NCBI GenBank assembly: GCA_009760885.1
Contig: CM019708.1
Coordinates: 14,734,531 to 14,798,530 of the forward strand
DNA from: Achatina immaculata
Taxonomy: Eukaryota > Mollusca > Gastropoda > Stylommatophora > Achatinidae
Length of the DNA stretch: 64,000 nt
Direction: 5' to 3'
Part shown: one piece after another, positions 33,417 through 43,711 of the stretch
Layout of the letters: every line of letters starts with the position of its first letter
Position numbering within the stretch: the stretch's first letter is position 1
Notes under the pieces: model-generated
Databases searched by the model: none
Told to the model about the DNA's origin: nothing
Seen by the model: only the letters and a program-made list of their open reading frames with translations
Program-made: the position numbers and the translations under genes

Positions 33417-36068
33417 TCACGATGATATTGCCATCAGTCTAAGCATGTGGTGTCTGTAAGGTACCATGGCATGTGAATTATGCAGAGATAACATATAGGC
33501 ATGACTCAAGGCTACGGAGCTTAATTGCAACAAATACTGCAGCTCCAGATTTCTTTGAGGATGTTGCATGGAACTTGTTTGTGTGTTGAGCTCTTCCAAT
33601 GAGCTGTGCGACGGAGGAAGAATCCTGACTTTATTGACACTCGTATCAGCTCGTCTGACCGTCTGAGGCTGACGTGAGGGTAGGGGTGGAAACATTGTGT
33701 CATAGTCGGTGGTTTGCTGTGGAACAGGTGGTGCAGATTTGGGGATCCCTATGGTTTTAGTGCTCGGAGTAGAGCTGGCTTTATGGGGTGGGGGGGGGTG
33801 TTGGATATAGGTGGTGTTTGTAGACATCCAACTGTACTACGTCTTTCTGTAGTGTACGTTCTGGAAACTAGATTTTTGGCAAGGATACTCGTACCAGGTT
33901 TTGATGTATGTATGTGGTCCCTGTACATCCGTTTCTTCGGGGCACCAGAGACTGAGATGAGAAACACGGTGTGGTCTATGAAGACAATGTTGTTAACACG
34001 ACAGTATGACTGAAGTGCCTTGTTGATGTCTACCAGGCGGCGTCCAGGACCGGAGCAGGGTGGAATGATGGAAGATAGGAAGATAACTGCATTCGGATAC
34101 TTTTCCTTGATGGCGGAAGTCAAAGCCTGCATATCGAAATGTATTTGGTTCCTGCCATTCATGCTATCATTTATTCCAATATGTACGGAGATTTTCGTCA
34201 CGCCCTGGTCTATATTAAAACTTCTCAGTGTCTGCATTATTTTCGCAATACCAGCTCCCGGTAGTGCAACTACTGAGACAATGTCTTCGTCTGCTATGGA
34301 CATCCACCCGCTCTTTAGTAGAGAGTCACCAATTATTAAATGTGTTGTGCTGTCCGTGATTTTGTGACTGGGAATTTGCTGCGTATTTTGTTCCCGTTGT
34401 TTTTGGTTAGATCGTGACTGGAGGTGGGATGTGTTGTTTGACTGAGATGATTGTTGCGTCCTGTCTGTCTACTGAGTATCTGGTACAGAGCTTTGTTGTA
34501 TAGCGTCGAATCTGTTGGTGATCTGGACCTCGATGGGGTACTCGTATTTTGTGATATGCTGGTCTTGTTCACCTGATAAAGAGTCATTGACTTCACTCTA
34601 TTTTTATTGGTCGTTTTTCTGGTAAAGTTTGTTTACACTGGCTGGCGACGTTGAGTGAGCCTTCGTCTTCATGTTAAGATTACTTTGACTAACAGCCACT
34701 GACTGACTGTGACGTTCTGTCTGGTTGCTTTTCTGTAGTTTTCTGCTACTGTTTTTTTTTTCGCTGTTCACTGATTCAAAGAACAGCTTCAGCTTGGTAT
34801 TTTCTTCTCCCAGCTGTTCAACTTCTTTTTTGATGCTGTCATTCTCCATACTGAGTAACTTTACAACTTATTTTTTGATACTCTCATTATCAGTACTGAG
34901 TAACTTTACAACTTATTTTTTGATACTCTCATTCTCAGTACTGAGTAACTTTACAACAACTTATTTTTTGATAATGTCATTCTCCATACTGAGTAACTTT
35001 ACAACAAATTATTTTTTGATACTGTCATTCTCCACACTGAGTAACTTTACAACAAATTATTTTTTGATACTGTCATTCTCCGTACTGAGTAACTTTACAA
35101 CAACTTTTTTTTCATACTGTCATTCTCCATACTGAGTAACTTTACAACAACTTCTTTTTTGATGCTATCATTCTCTGTACTGAGTAACTTTACAACAACT
35201 TTTTTTTTCATACTGTCATTCTCCATACTGAGTAACTTTACAACAACTTCTTTTTTTATATTGTCATTCTCAGCAGTGAGTAACTTTACAACATCTTCTT
35301 TTTTTATATTGTCATTCTCCGCAGTGAGTAACTTTACAACATCTTCTTTTTTTTATATTGTCATTCTCCGCAGTGAGTAACTTTACGACATCTTCTTTTT
35401 TTACACTGTCATTCTCTGTACTGAGTAACTTTACAACTTCCGACTTCATGTCACTGATGAGTATTTTCACGAAGTCTTTAATAGCTTCTGTGAAGTCATG
35501 GCCACAGGGACAAGTAAGTGATTTTGTATCTGTACCAACAGCTTGATGAGAACTGCCCGTGTCACTAAGTCTAGGAACTTTACTCTGCAAGGATTTTTCA
35601 GAGTTTGATTCAGTTACTATATCAACCGTCTCGCTAGAACTGTTAGCTAGGCTGTCTATTTTAGTGATAATATCTGAAGACAGTGGAGGTTTCTCAATAG
35701 AAGCTGTTGCTCCTTGTTCTCCAGCAGTATCTGGGATTACTGGTTCTTCAGCAACAAGTGGAGCTACTGATTCATGTTTGCTGGAGGCTGTAGCATCTTC
35801 TTTGCAGGTGAGAATAACAGAGTTTTCTGACACAGAATCTTCTGCTGTCATGGTTTCCATCGCCGACTAAATCAGTAGACTTCTTTTCAGGACTTACAAA
35901 ACTTTCAGCCATGCTTATAATTGCTGTGTTTAGTTCATCTGGGTTGTCTGCTTGAGGTAGCTGACTGAACATCACTTCTTTGACTTTGTTCACTTTTCCT
36001 TCTTGCAACTCCATAAACTGTTTTGTTAGCCAGGATTCAATGGTCTCAGCATCACCTTTTACCATCAC
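33417..36068 (-). pseudogene. CR1-like LINE ORF1 with SGNH esterase domain
   Basis: The minus strand, read from 36068 down, has several parts. First is a short acidic domain (ESWLTKQFMELQEGKVNKVK, then FSQLPQADNPDELNTAIISM). A Ser/Thr-rich region follows, with TCPCGHDFTEAIKDFVKIL. Next is a coiled-coil repeat (EVVKLLSTENDSVKKE, expanded at 34850-35440). Then comes an SGNH/GDSL hydrolase: block I HLIIGDSLLKSGW near 34320, block III HIGINDSMNGRN near 34180 and the late block DHIHTSKPG near 33920. The last part is a Pro-rich tail (33417-33827). Esterase-type ORF1 proteins are known in CR1-group LINEs and are thought to help RNP or membrane interactions. Stops and frameshifts break the frame; the catalytic Ser, Asn and Asp-x-x-His motifs are visible. 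The RT at 31400-32760 is the likely ORF2 of the same copy. Confidence 0.8.
34850..35440 (-). repeat. 45-48-bp tandem repeat in ORF1 coiled coil
   Basis: About 12-13 units, each encoding 15-16 residues of the type KKEVVKLLSTENDSI on the minus strand. The five units nearest the C-terminal side (about 34866-35060) share the same stop codon, TAA in place of GAA, after the KK pair. The units at 35240-35440 keep GAAGAT (KKED). The mixed composition shows that the array went on expanding after the gene was already broken. Confidence 0.9.
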
Positions 36069-36220
36069 TTTGTTCTTCGTGTGGTAAAGATGTATAATGA
36101 GGACTGCTGTTTGTATGATGTCCTCGACGTTAGCGCCTTCCTCGTAGTACCTTTCCTCTCTTTCTGTGTGATAGCGCTTTCTAAGCGCTTGCCTCAGAGA
36201 CTCGTACTGCAGTGTGTTGT

Positions 36221-37262
36221 GACATGTAACAACTACACATTGTCCCTCGTTGTTGTGACAAGTAACAACTACACATTGTCCCTCGTTGTTGTGACAGGTA
36301 ACAACTACACATTGTCCTTCGTTGTTATGACATGTAACAACTACACATTGTCCTTCGTTGTTATGACATGTAACAACTACACATTGTCCTTCGTTGTTAT
36401 GACAAGTAACAACTACACATTGTCCTTCGTTGTTGTGACAGGTAACAACTACACATTGTCCTTCGTTGTTATGACATGTAACAACTACACATTGTCCTTC
36501 GTTGTTATGACATGTAACAACTACACATTGTCCTTCGTTGTTATGACAAGTAACAACTACACATTGTCCCTCGTTGTTGTGACAAGTAACAACTACACAT
36601 TGTCCCTCGTTGTTGTGACAGGTAACAACTACACATTGTCCTTCGTTGTCATGACATGTAACAACTACACATTGTCCTTCGTTGTTATGACATGTAACAA
36701 CTACACATTGTCCTTCGTTGTTATGACAAGTAACAACTACACATTGTCCTTCGTTGTTGTGACAGGTAACAACTACACATTGTCCTTCGTTGTTATGACA
36801 TGTAACAACTACACATTGTCCTTCGTTGTTATGACATGTAACAACTACACATTGTCCTTCGTTGTTATGACAAGTAACAACTACACATTGTCCCTCGTTG
36901 TTGTGACAAGTAACAACTACACATTGTCCCTCGTTGTTGTGACAAGTAACAACTACACATTGTCCTTCGTTGTTGTGACACGTAACAACTACACATTGTC
37001 CTTCGTTGTTGTGACACGTAACAACTACACATTGTCCCTCGTTGTTGTGACATGTAACAACTACACATTGTCCCTCGTTGTTGTGACATGTAACAACTAC
37101 ACATTGTCCCTCGTTGTTGTGACATGTAACAACTACACATTGTCCCTCGTTGTTGTGACACGTAACAACTACACATTGTCCATCGTTGTTGTGACATGTA
37201 ACAACTACACATTGTCCCTCGTTGTTGTGACACGTAACAACTACACATTGTCCCTCGTTGGT
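36221..37262. repeat. 36-bp minisatellite with 324-bp higher-order repeat, about 29 copies
   Basis: The unit gtaacaactacacattgtcc plus ttcgttgttatgacat repeats without length change. Variants at three positions (cc or tt before cgttg; gtg or atg; cat, caa, cag or cac before gtaac) follow a fixed order of nine units. This order repeats with a 324-bp period, for example tgtccctcgttgttgtgaca at 36241, 36565 and 36889. The period is a multiple of three, so the + strand is open for 398 codons (36081-37277) and the minus strand for 127. The frames are a consequence of the period; there is no sign of a real protein. Confidence 0.97.
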
Positions 37263-38519
37263 GTATTTTATCGTTAGATCTGGTGGATTACCAAATTTCT
37301 TCAGCCTGTTTCCCGCGGCCTTGTGTTTGTTTAGGCTCTAGTTCTTTGTTGTGGTAGACCAGAGACCATCCCGCCGGCTGGGCTTGTTCCTTACCTCACA
37401 GATTGTACCTTCTGTCCGGCATTCTGTCATGGCTGCATAATGTCCGGATTAAACAGATAAAACAGTTTGGCTTGTGTTACACTGGACAGACCACGTGGCT
37501 TATCGGAAAATGATGAAGACCAATATGAACACAGAGAAAGAATGTCTTATCACAGTTTTATAAAATAACTTCACAAATTCACATATTTTGTTCATAATCC
37601 ACTTGAAACACAATTACTTCAGAAGTTCCCCAATGTAGGTATCATTGTCCACGTATTTGAAATAACACCCAAAATAACTGAAAAATCAGGAGCGAGAAAA
37701 TACTCGTCCTATCGCGGATAACTCAGAGAGTTATACCAAAGAATGAATATTACTTACGGATATATATGAGGTAGAAGGATATGTCAAAAGTCTTCAGCAA
37801 AGCAAGCAAAACTTGTCTTGTACACGTTAAGCAGGTAGACAGGTAAGTGGAAAACTAGACGAATTTTTGGAAGAAGACGCTGGCTATGTTTTGGATCAGA
37901 TATGAGCAGTGCCCACAATTAGTTCGGAGTATTGAGGACATAAGTTTATAAACCAATTTGCCGTTGTTGAAAATGAAGTGTAGAATTCTGAGCTATTACT
38001 GCTGTTCTGCAGTCTTTGGTGATAGGTAGAGGGACAGAACTAGCCTACTTAAGAATTTCAATCTTTATTACCAATGTTTAGTTCTGATTTAATGTTAACT
38101 GAAAGATTTCTTCTATTATTGTTCTTATTCATTGTTGAAATCTATATCCCGTGTCTTTTTTGCTGTCAAAATCACTCTGCGGTAGCAACAACAAATAGTA
38201 AGAATTTCACAAAACTTAACAATAAAATGTATTTGTCCATCGACCTGACAGGCGCTCTGTGATTTGTTCAGCATGCAATGTAGCAAATCCAGTTGTTGCC
38301 TTCATATTCTGATATCGAGCCACAACAATCTGTCAGCATGAACACTCCTGGTCTTATATCTCTCTGCATGAAATTTCATAGATCATTATTTGTTACTATG
38401 GATTTTCCTAGGCTAAAATTTTTTTTCAAACATGGTTAGATAGATAGTTGATTGTTTAATTTAGCACGGCTTAGAGCCAAGACAAGACAAGACAAGAATT
38501 AGTCAAGGACTATTTCATT
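37263..38519. other. FReD intron, no feature recognised
   Basis: No transposon ends, protein motifs or repeat arrays seen apart from a short gacaagacaagacaag run near 38480. Confidence 0.35.
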
Positions 38520-39010
38520 GTTTGAGATCTACAAATGCGCGGTGAACTAACATAACAAGCGCGCGGTGAACTAACAGAACGAGCGGGCAGTGAAGTAATA
38601 GAGCAAGCGCGCAGTGAACTAACAGAACAAGCGGTGAACTAACAAAACGAGCGCGCGATGAACTAACAGAACGAGCGGGCAGTGAAGTAATAGAACAAGC
38701 GCGCAGTGAACTAACAGAACAAGCGATGAACTAACAGAACGAGCGCGCGATGAACTAACAGAACGAGCGCGCGATGAACTAACAGAACGAGCGCGCGATG
38801 AACTAACAGAACGAGCGGGCAGTGAAGTAATAGAGCAAGCGCACAGTGAACTAACAGAACAAGTGCACGGTGAACAGAACAAGCGGTGAACTAAAAGAAC
38901 GAGCGCGCGATGAACTAACAACCGCACGGTGAACTAACATTATAAGCGCGCAGTGAACTAACCGAACATGTGCCCAGTGAACTAACAGAACAAGTGCACG
39001 GTCAACTCAC
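38520..39010. repeat. Irregular ~24-bp GC-rich tandem repeat
   Basis: Core gaactaacagaacgagcgcg with variants; strikingly CpG-rich (gcgcgcg) in an AT-rich setting. The minus-strand frame of repeated RARSVSSS is a by-product. Confidence 0.9.
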
Positions 39011-39326
39011 AACGATTCAAGTGAAGATTTTGTTCTTCGTTTCCTTTTATTCTTCCTTCATCTCTGTTCTATTTGCTGACGATGCCGCCATTGTGGCTCC
39101 CAGCGAAGGAACTCTGCAAACTCTGATAAGAATATGGCCAGAGCGTGTGATTTATTTTATCTAAGTACCAATAAGACGCTGATTTTTTGAGAAAGCATAG
39201 TCACACAGATCTGTCTAACACTGAAGGTAAGTCTGCTTTAATCAGTCAGTGGACAGGTTCAGCTCTCTTTGATCTACAGTTACTTCCACCTTCTCCCTAG
39301 ATGAAGAATCGAATACACGAATAGGA

Positions 39327-39835
39327 CTTGTACGAACTCCCTGTAAATGCGAGATGTTGTTTTTTGCAGCCGATGCTGTAGAGATGTCGAAACACAGCAT
39401 CGTATCGGCGTGGGAGCGGGTCATGGCAGCTACCTTTTCAATCCCGGAGTATGGCTAAAAAGCAGGGGATGTGCAATGCTTCTTAGCAGACTCCACCACC
39501 ATGGGTACTATGGCGATCCCTGCCCTGTTAGCCAGGTTAGGCCTGTTACTGGGGGTAACACGGAGAGATGAGACAGGGTCTTGGTCAGCTATGGGTCGCT
39601 AACCTTGACGTTGGCATAACAGCTATGGGTCGCTAACCTTGACGTTGGCATAACAGCTATGGGTCGCTAACCTTGACGTTGGCATAACACCTATGGGTCG
39701 CTAACCTTGACGTTGGCATAACAGCTATGGGTCGCTAACCTTGACGTTGGCATAACAGCTATGGGTCGCTAACCTTGACGTTGGCATAACAGCTATGGGT
39801 CGCTGATTGCCCCATCGGACAGAGTCTTCATCCCC
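39327..39835. mobile_element. Dispersed element R1, copy 3, with 12-bp flanking repeats
   Basis: Bounded by identical acacgaatagga at 39315-39326 and 39836-39847, which marks this as an insertion. It carries the hairpin ccgatgctgt/acagcatcg, then gcgtgggagcgggtcatgg, agactccaccaccatggg and gccaggttaggcc. At 39586-39789 a 34-bp unit (cagctatgggtcgctaacct plus tgacgttggcataa) is repeated six times, and one and a partial copies occur in R1 copy 2. No open frame or polymerase III box was recognised. Probably a short non-autonomous retroelement. Confidence 0.75.
39586..39789. repeat. 34-bp tandem repeat x 6 inside R1
   Basis: Exact 34-base period from 39586; one unit differs by a single base (cacctatgg). 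The array explains why this copy is longer than R1 copy 2. Confidence 0.95.
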
Positions 39836-39944
39836 ACACGAATAGGAAAAGGAATGATAAGTTTTGACAGATTACGAACAAGAATAACAGAAAGCTAACA
39901 ATGAGACAAAGAACCTGGTTTATTATATATGTATATGTGTGCTT

Positions 39945-40205
39945 GGGTGTCTGAGTGGCGAAGTGGTTAGTGCACTGGTCTCTCATGGCGAAGGTCGGGT
40001 GTTCGAATCCGGCCGGAGGCGCCCCAGTCACCCAACTGTAGAAATGGGTACCCGACTTCTTCTGGAGTTGGGGAAGGAAAGGCGGCCAGGCGTGATACTG
40101 ATCACATCACCCTCTAGTGTGCTGACAGGTCAAGGAAAATATGGGCACTAACACCATATCCCTATGTGCCTCTAAGGCATGACATGATTACCTTTACCTT
40201 TTTTT
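39945..40205 (+). mobile_element. tRNA-derived SINE
   Basis: A tRNA-like head has an A box (tgagtggcgaagtggttagtg, 39952-39972) and a B box (ggtcgggtgttcgaatcc, 39993-40010). A non-tRNA body of about 180 bases follows (ccaggcgtgatactgatcac, tgcctctaaggcatgacatg), and the tail is attacctttacctttttt. The 261-bp body is flanked by identical 13-mers tatatgtgtgctt (39932-39944 and 40206-40218). Caution: that 13-mer recurs nearby as part of a degenerate array, so the flanks could be array units and not a true duplication. Confidence 0.88.
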
Positions 40206-40400
40206 TATATGTGTGCTTAGAACTAATATATATATATATATATATATATATGTACTTATCACTCTTATACATGAGTGCTTAGCACTGATATATGTGTACT
40301 TATCACTCTTATACATGAGTGCTTAGCACTCATATATGTGTGTTTAGCACTCATATATGTGTGCTTTAGCACTCTTGTTATATGTGTGCTTAGAATTCGT
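40206..40400. repeat. TA microsatellite and tatatgtgtgctta array
   Basis: A (ta)n run at about 40229-40250 and several copies of atatgtgtgcttagcactc; more copies at 40735-40800. The SINE sits at its left edge. Confidence 0.85.
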
Positions 40401-40491
40401 ATATATCTAAGCTACGGAATTTCTGTGTCACGACCTCGTTTCTTTCCGGGTATCACGATCCCTCGTGTCTACTGAACACCTTTAAAACACC

Positions 40492-40590
40492 TTTTTGTGG
40501 GGTGCTAGTTGTCCAAGTCGATAGTACGCTGTTCTCTCGTGGCTAGACGGTTGCTCGTCCTACCGGAGTCCGTGTTCGAATCTCAGGTAA
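40492..40590 (+). mobile_element. tRNA-like sequence, possible SINE head
   Basis: Contains a B-box-like gtccgtgttcgaatctc (40568-40584) preceded by a possible A box (tagttgtccaagtcgatagt) about 60 bases earlier. It does not fold into a convincing tRNA acceptor stem by eye. Unlike the SINE at 39945 in sequence. Confidence 0.35.
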
Positions 40591-41370
40591 TTCTCTTGTG
40601 ATTTTTCTTTCTCTCACGTCTCACTAAAGTGCTTTGTCTACGATTTTTTCGAGGTCTAATCCTACAAAACTGTGTTCTCTTATTTTACCGTACCAAAGCC
40701 TCGTAGTTTCCTATTTATAAAAAAGTGTTCCTTAGAACTCTTATATATGTGTGCTTAGAACTCTTATACATGTGTGCTTAGCAGTCTTATATATGTGTGC
40801 CTCATGCTCTTTTATATATATCTTTGCACAACAAATTCAAGGCATGAGAAAAAGCTCAACAGCTTCTATCTTCGCTGTCTTCTCAGAAAAATGACTTTCT
40901 GTCGGAGCGTTAGACAAGACTATCGAATCTCGCGGTCAAAACTCACCCCCTTACAAAGCTTCCAGACAGTTCCCGTGCTAGTGTGAAAAACACTCGCAGC
41001 ACGTGAACTTTTTGCAAGTCAAGATTCTGCATGGTTAACCCAATGGAGATCACCCAAAATGTTTTAATTACTACACAACCAAGGGCATTAACTTTTAACT
41101 AGTAGTGCAGGGGAACAAACTCTGAAAAAATCCAATTCTGTTACACGTTGAATTGTAATTTTATGTCAGCAGAGCTATATACAGCAGCCAACAGCTAGAC
41201 TGTACAATAATACACAGTGAATGTGATATAAAATGTCTGACTGCTGACTTCATTTACTGATACATGATCATGTGTAACATTTATAGCCATATCACTGATA
41301 AATATATCACGTTTGTTTAATACTTTAAACATAGCGTCTAGTTTCATTCCAAAATGCTTTCTTCTTTCAG

Positions 41371-41742
41371 GGCTATAACGAGTTGAGGATTGATATGGAG
41401 TATAAAGGAGCCAAATATTTTGCTCACTACTCAAACTTTAGAGTTAGTGATGAGCTCTCTGGCTACATGCTGTCAGTGAGTGGATACAGTGGTACAGCAA
41501 AAGATAACCTGATACCACACAGTGGCTCGATGTTCAGTACATTCGACATGGATCACGACTTAGGTGTTGGTACAAACTGCGCTGTAGTCTACCATACGGG
41601 CTATTGGTGCTACAGCAGTGACTATTATTCCAACTTGAACGGTCAATGGGGAGGAAGTGACTTGACAACTACATTTTGGTGGACTCTTACTGGATCAACT
41701 TCCCTATCTTTTGTCGAGATGAAGATTAGACGTGATGTCTAA
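41371..41742 (+). CDS. Fibrinogen-related lectin, last FReD exon
   Basis: Acceptor tgctttcttctttcag; 123 codons then TAA at 41740-41742. It starts GYNELRIDMEYKGAKYFAHY and contains FRVSDELSGYMLSVSGYSG. The calcium-site motif is FDMDHDLG, followed by NCAVVYHTGYWCY, YSNLNGQWGG and the terminal FVEMKIRRDV. With the two exons before it the domain is 202 residues, the usual length. One oddity: where most family members have WWYxxCH before SNLNG, this one has YWCYSSDYY. The second cysteine of the C-terminal disulfide is therefore displaced about four positions toward the N-terminus. The ligand-pocket neighbourhood is thus altered. The protein is inferred to be a secreted, oligomeric recognition lectin of innate immunity. 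Confidence 0.93.
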   Translation, partial: GYNELRIDMEYKGAKYFAHYSNFRVSDELSGYMLSVSGYSGTAKDNLIPHSGSMFSTFDMDHDLGVGTNCAVVYHTGYWCYSSDYYSNLNGQWGGSDLTTTFWWTLTGSTSLSFVEMKIRRDV

Positions 41743-41903
41743 GAAAGATTTAATCTTACATAAAATCTTGTGTTCGCTAACAATTTGCTGAAGTAATTAC
41801 ACATACTATAACCTAAAGTGTCAACTTGTTGACTTCTTTACAGGGTTCCTCTCCTCTAGAGACAAAAATGTATTTTAGGATAAAACCGATCCAGTGATGA
41901 TAA

Positions 41904-41909
41904 AATAAA
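41904..41909 (+). other. Candidate polyadenylation signal of the FReD gene
   Basis: AATAAA about 160 bases after the stop codon. Two overlapping AATAAA motifs at about 41949-41958 are equally possible. Confidence 0.5.
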
Positions 41910-41983
41910 CCTGACGTATGAATGTTGCTAGCTTCAAGTTTCAGATATAAATAAATAAAAGAGACTTGTGCGAGATACTTATT

Positions 41984-42110
41984 ATTATGTGCCGTGCCAG
42001 ATAGTGTTGACGATCATGCATCTCCATCTTGTGTGGTCCCTGGTGTTTCTGGTGCTTTTCTTTTCCCATGCCACTAGCTCAGTCCACTAAGATATTTTCT
42101 CTCTTTCTTT
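41984..42110 (-). mobile_element. Possible LINE 3' tail
   Basis: ttattattatgtgccgtgcc followed by gttgacgatcatgcatctcc has the look of an RTE-type 3' end on the minus strand (trinucleotide tail then gtgccgtgcc), as in A1-A3, but the sequence beyond differs. Lies just after the FReD polyadenylation region. Confidence 0.4.
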
Positions 42111-42149
42111 GTTTGGTTACATCTAGAAAATGTAAACATTTATAATTTT

Positions 42150-42535
42150 TCAAACTGTACACAAGCTACTGTAACATTCATAATACTTTCTGACTGTACA
42201 AGCTGCTGTAACACTTTCCGACTCTACAAACTACTGTAACATTTATAACACTTTCCGACTCTACAAACTACTGTAACATTTATAACACTTTCTGACTCTA
42301 CAAACTACTGTAACATTTATAACACTTTCCGACTCTACAAACTACTGTAACATTTATAACACTTTCCAACTCTACAAACTACTGTAACATTTATAACACT
42401 TTCCGACACTACAAACTACTGTAACATTTATAATACTTTCCGACTGTACAAACTACTAAAACATTTATAATACTTTCCGACTGTACAAACTACTAAAACA
42501 TTTATAACACTTTCCGACTCTACAAACTACTGTAT
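42150..42535. repeat. 37-bp tandem repeat, about ten copies
   Basis: Unit ctgtaacatttataacactt plus tccgactctacaaacta. Similar minor repeats (gttgtgagcactaaccttgt) continue to about 42900. Confidence 0.93.
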
Positions 42536-43484
42536 TATCACACAATTCTTTGGCTTCCAACATTAATATATTGTGTGATTTTGAGAACTATATGTGTGGT
42601 TTTCAGTTTTTGTGTCACTGTGAGCACTAATCCTGAATTATTGTGAGCACTAACCTTAGTATTTGTATTAACTTTATGTAGTTTTGAGCACTATCCTTGT
42701 GTATTTGTATTAACTTTATGTAGTTGTGAGCACTAACCTTGTGTATTTGTGTTAACTTTTATGTAGTTGTGTAGTTAACTTTTATGTAGTTGTGAGCACT
42801 AACCTTGTGTATTTGTGTTAACTTTTATGTAGTTCTGAACATTAACCTGTATTTACACTAAACGTGTGGTTGTAAACACTAATCTTGTGTGGTTGTGAGC
42901 ACTAATTAACACTTTGTTTACTTTCTTCATAGACTGGAAGCCAGCATCTAGTCATACAACTTGGCAGTAGATCAAATTCACACTATTCCTTATTATACAA
43001 GTCTTCCAACAAGATGTTGATGCTAAACAGCGTATCTTCTCGTCTCCAGCCACAAAGTGCTGTTGTGTATGATGTTGGAGTAAAGCACCACCTTAAAAAC
43101 ACAGAACTATGTCCATCTTCCACTGACTTTCTCTACCATGCTGTGACCCATCTTAACATTAGGACACTGGGTCAAGCATTCATGCACTTTGTCCAGTGAT
43201 GATCCATCAACATTTTAACATGTTTCTTGTTTCTTACCCAGCCATATCTGTCACTCTTCACCATGTCTGTGCACAGAAACAGGACTACAACACTGACACT
43301 ACACAGCATGTCATGTTCACAACATACAGGCACATACAAATCTGATATTAAAAACACAAAAATGTGCTCTGTCTCTGTTCATGATTTATTTTTCAATATT
43401 TTGTCTAATTTTCTTTATTTGACATAATTTCAGTGTAAGAATAATGTAGTATTGCACTTGAACAATGCTGGATTCAGACTGCAA

Positions 43485-43615
43485 GCAAACACACAATGAC
43501 ACTACTGACACTCTCAAGCAAATACACAATGACACTCTCAGACAAACACACAATGACACTACTGACAGTCTCAAACAAACACACGACGACACTACTGACA
43601 GTCTCAAGCAAAACC
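43485..43615. repeat. Short tandem repeat, ~35 bp
   Basis: About four copies of aaacacacaatgacactact with gacagtctcaag, directly upstream of LINE copy B1. Confidence 0.85.
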
Positions 43616-43711
43616 TTCCTCCCAGTCAAACTTCCTGATAAAAGATTCAACAAATCAACAATAATCAAAGATCGTAGCAATCCTTAATCGTCTCAAAACA
43701 AAGACAACAGA

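Noticed and set aside
34725..35380. Plus-strand frames with repeated SNFTT and ILSFS segments
   Set aside because: Antisense shadow of the coiled-coil repeat in the LINE ORF1 on the minus strand.
36081..37277. 398-codon open frame on the + strand (and 127 codons on the minus strand)
   Set aside because: It is produced wholly by the 36-bp tandem repeat, whose period is a multiple of three. No conserved domain, start context or splice signal.
38619..38927. Minus-strand frame of repeated RARSVSSS resembling an SR-type protein
   Set aside because: By-product of the 24-bp GC-rich tandem repeat; no flanking gene structure.
40492..40590. A functional tRNA gene
   Set aside because: Only a B-box-like motif is convincing; no clear acceptor stem or anticodon arm could be drawn, so it was listed as a possible SINE head only.
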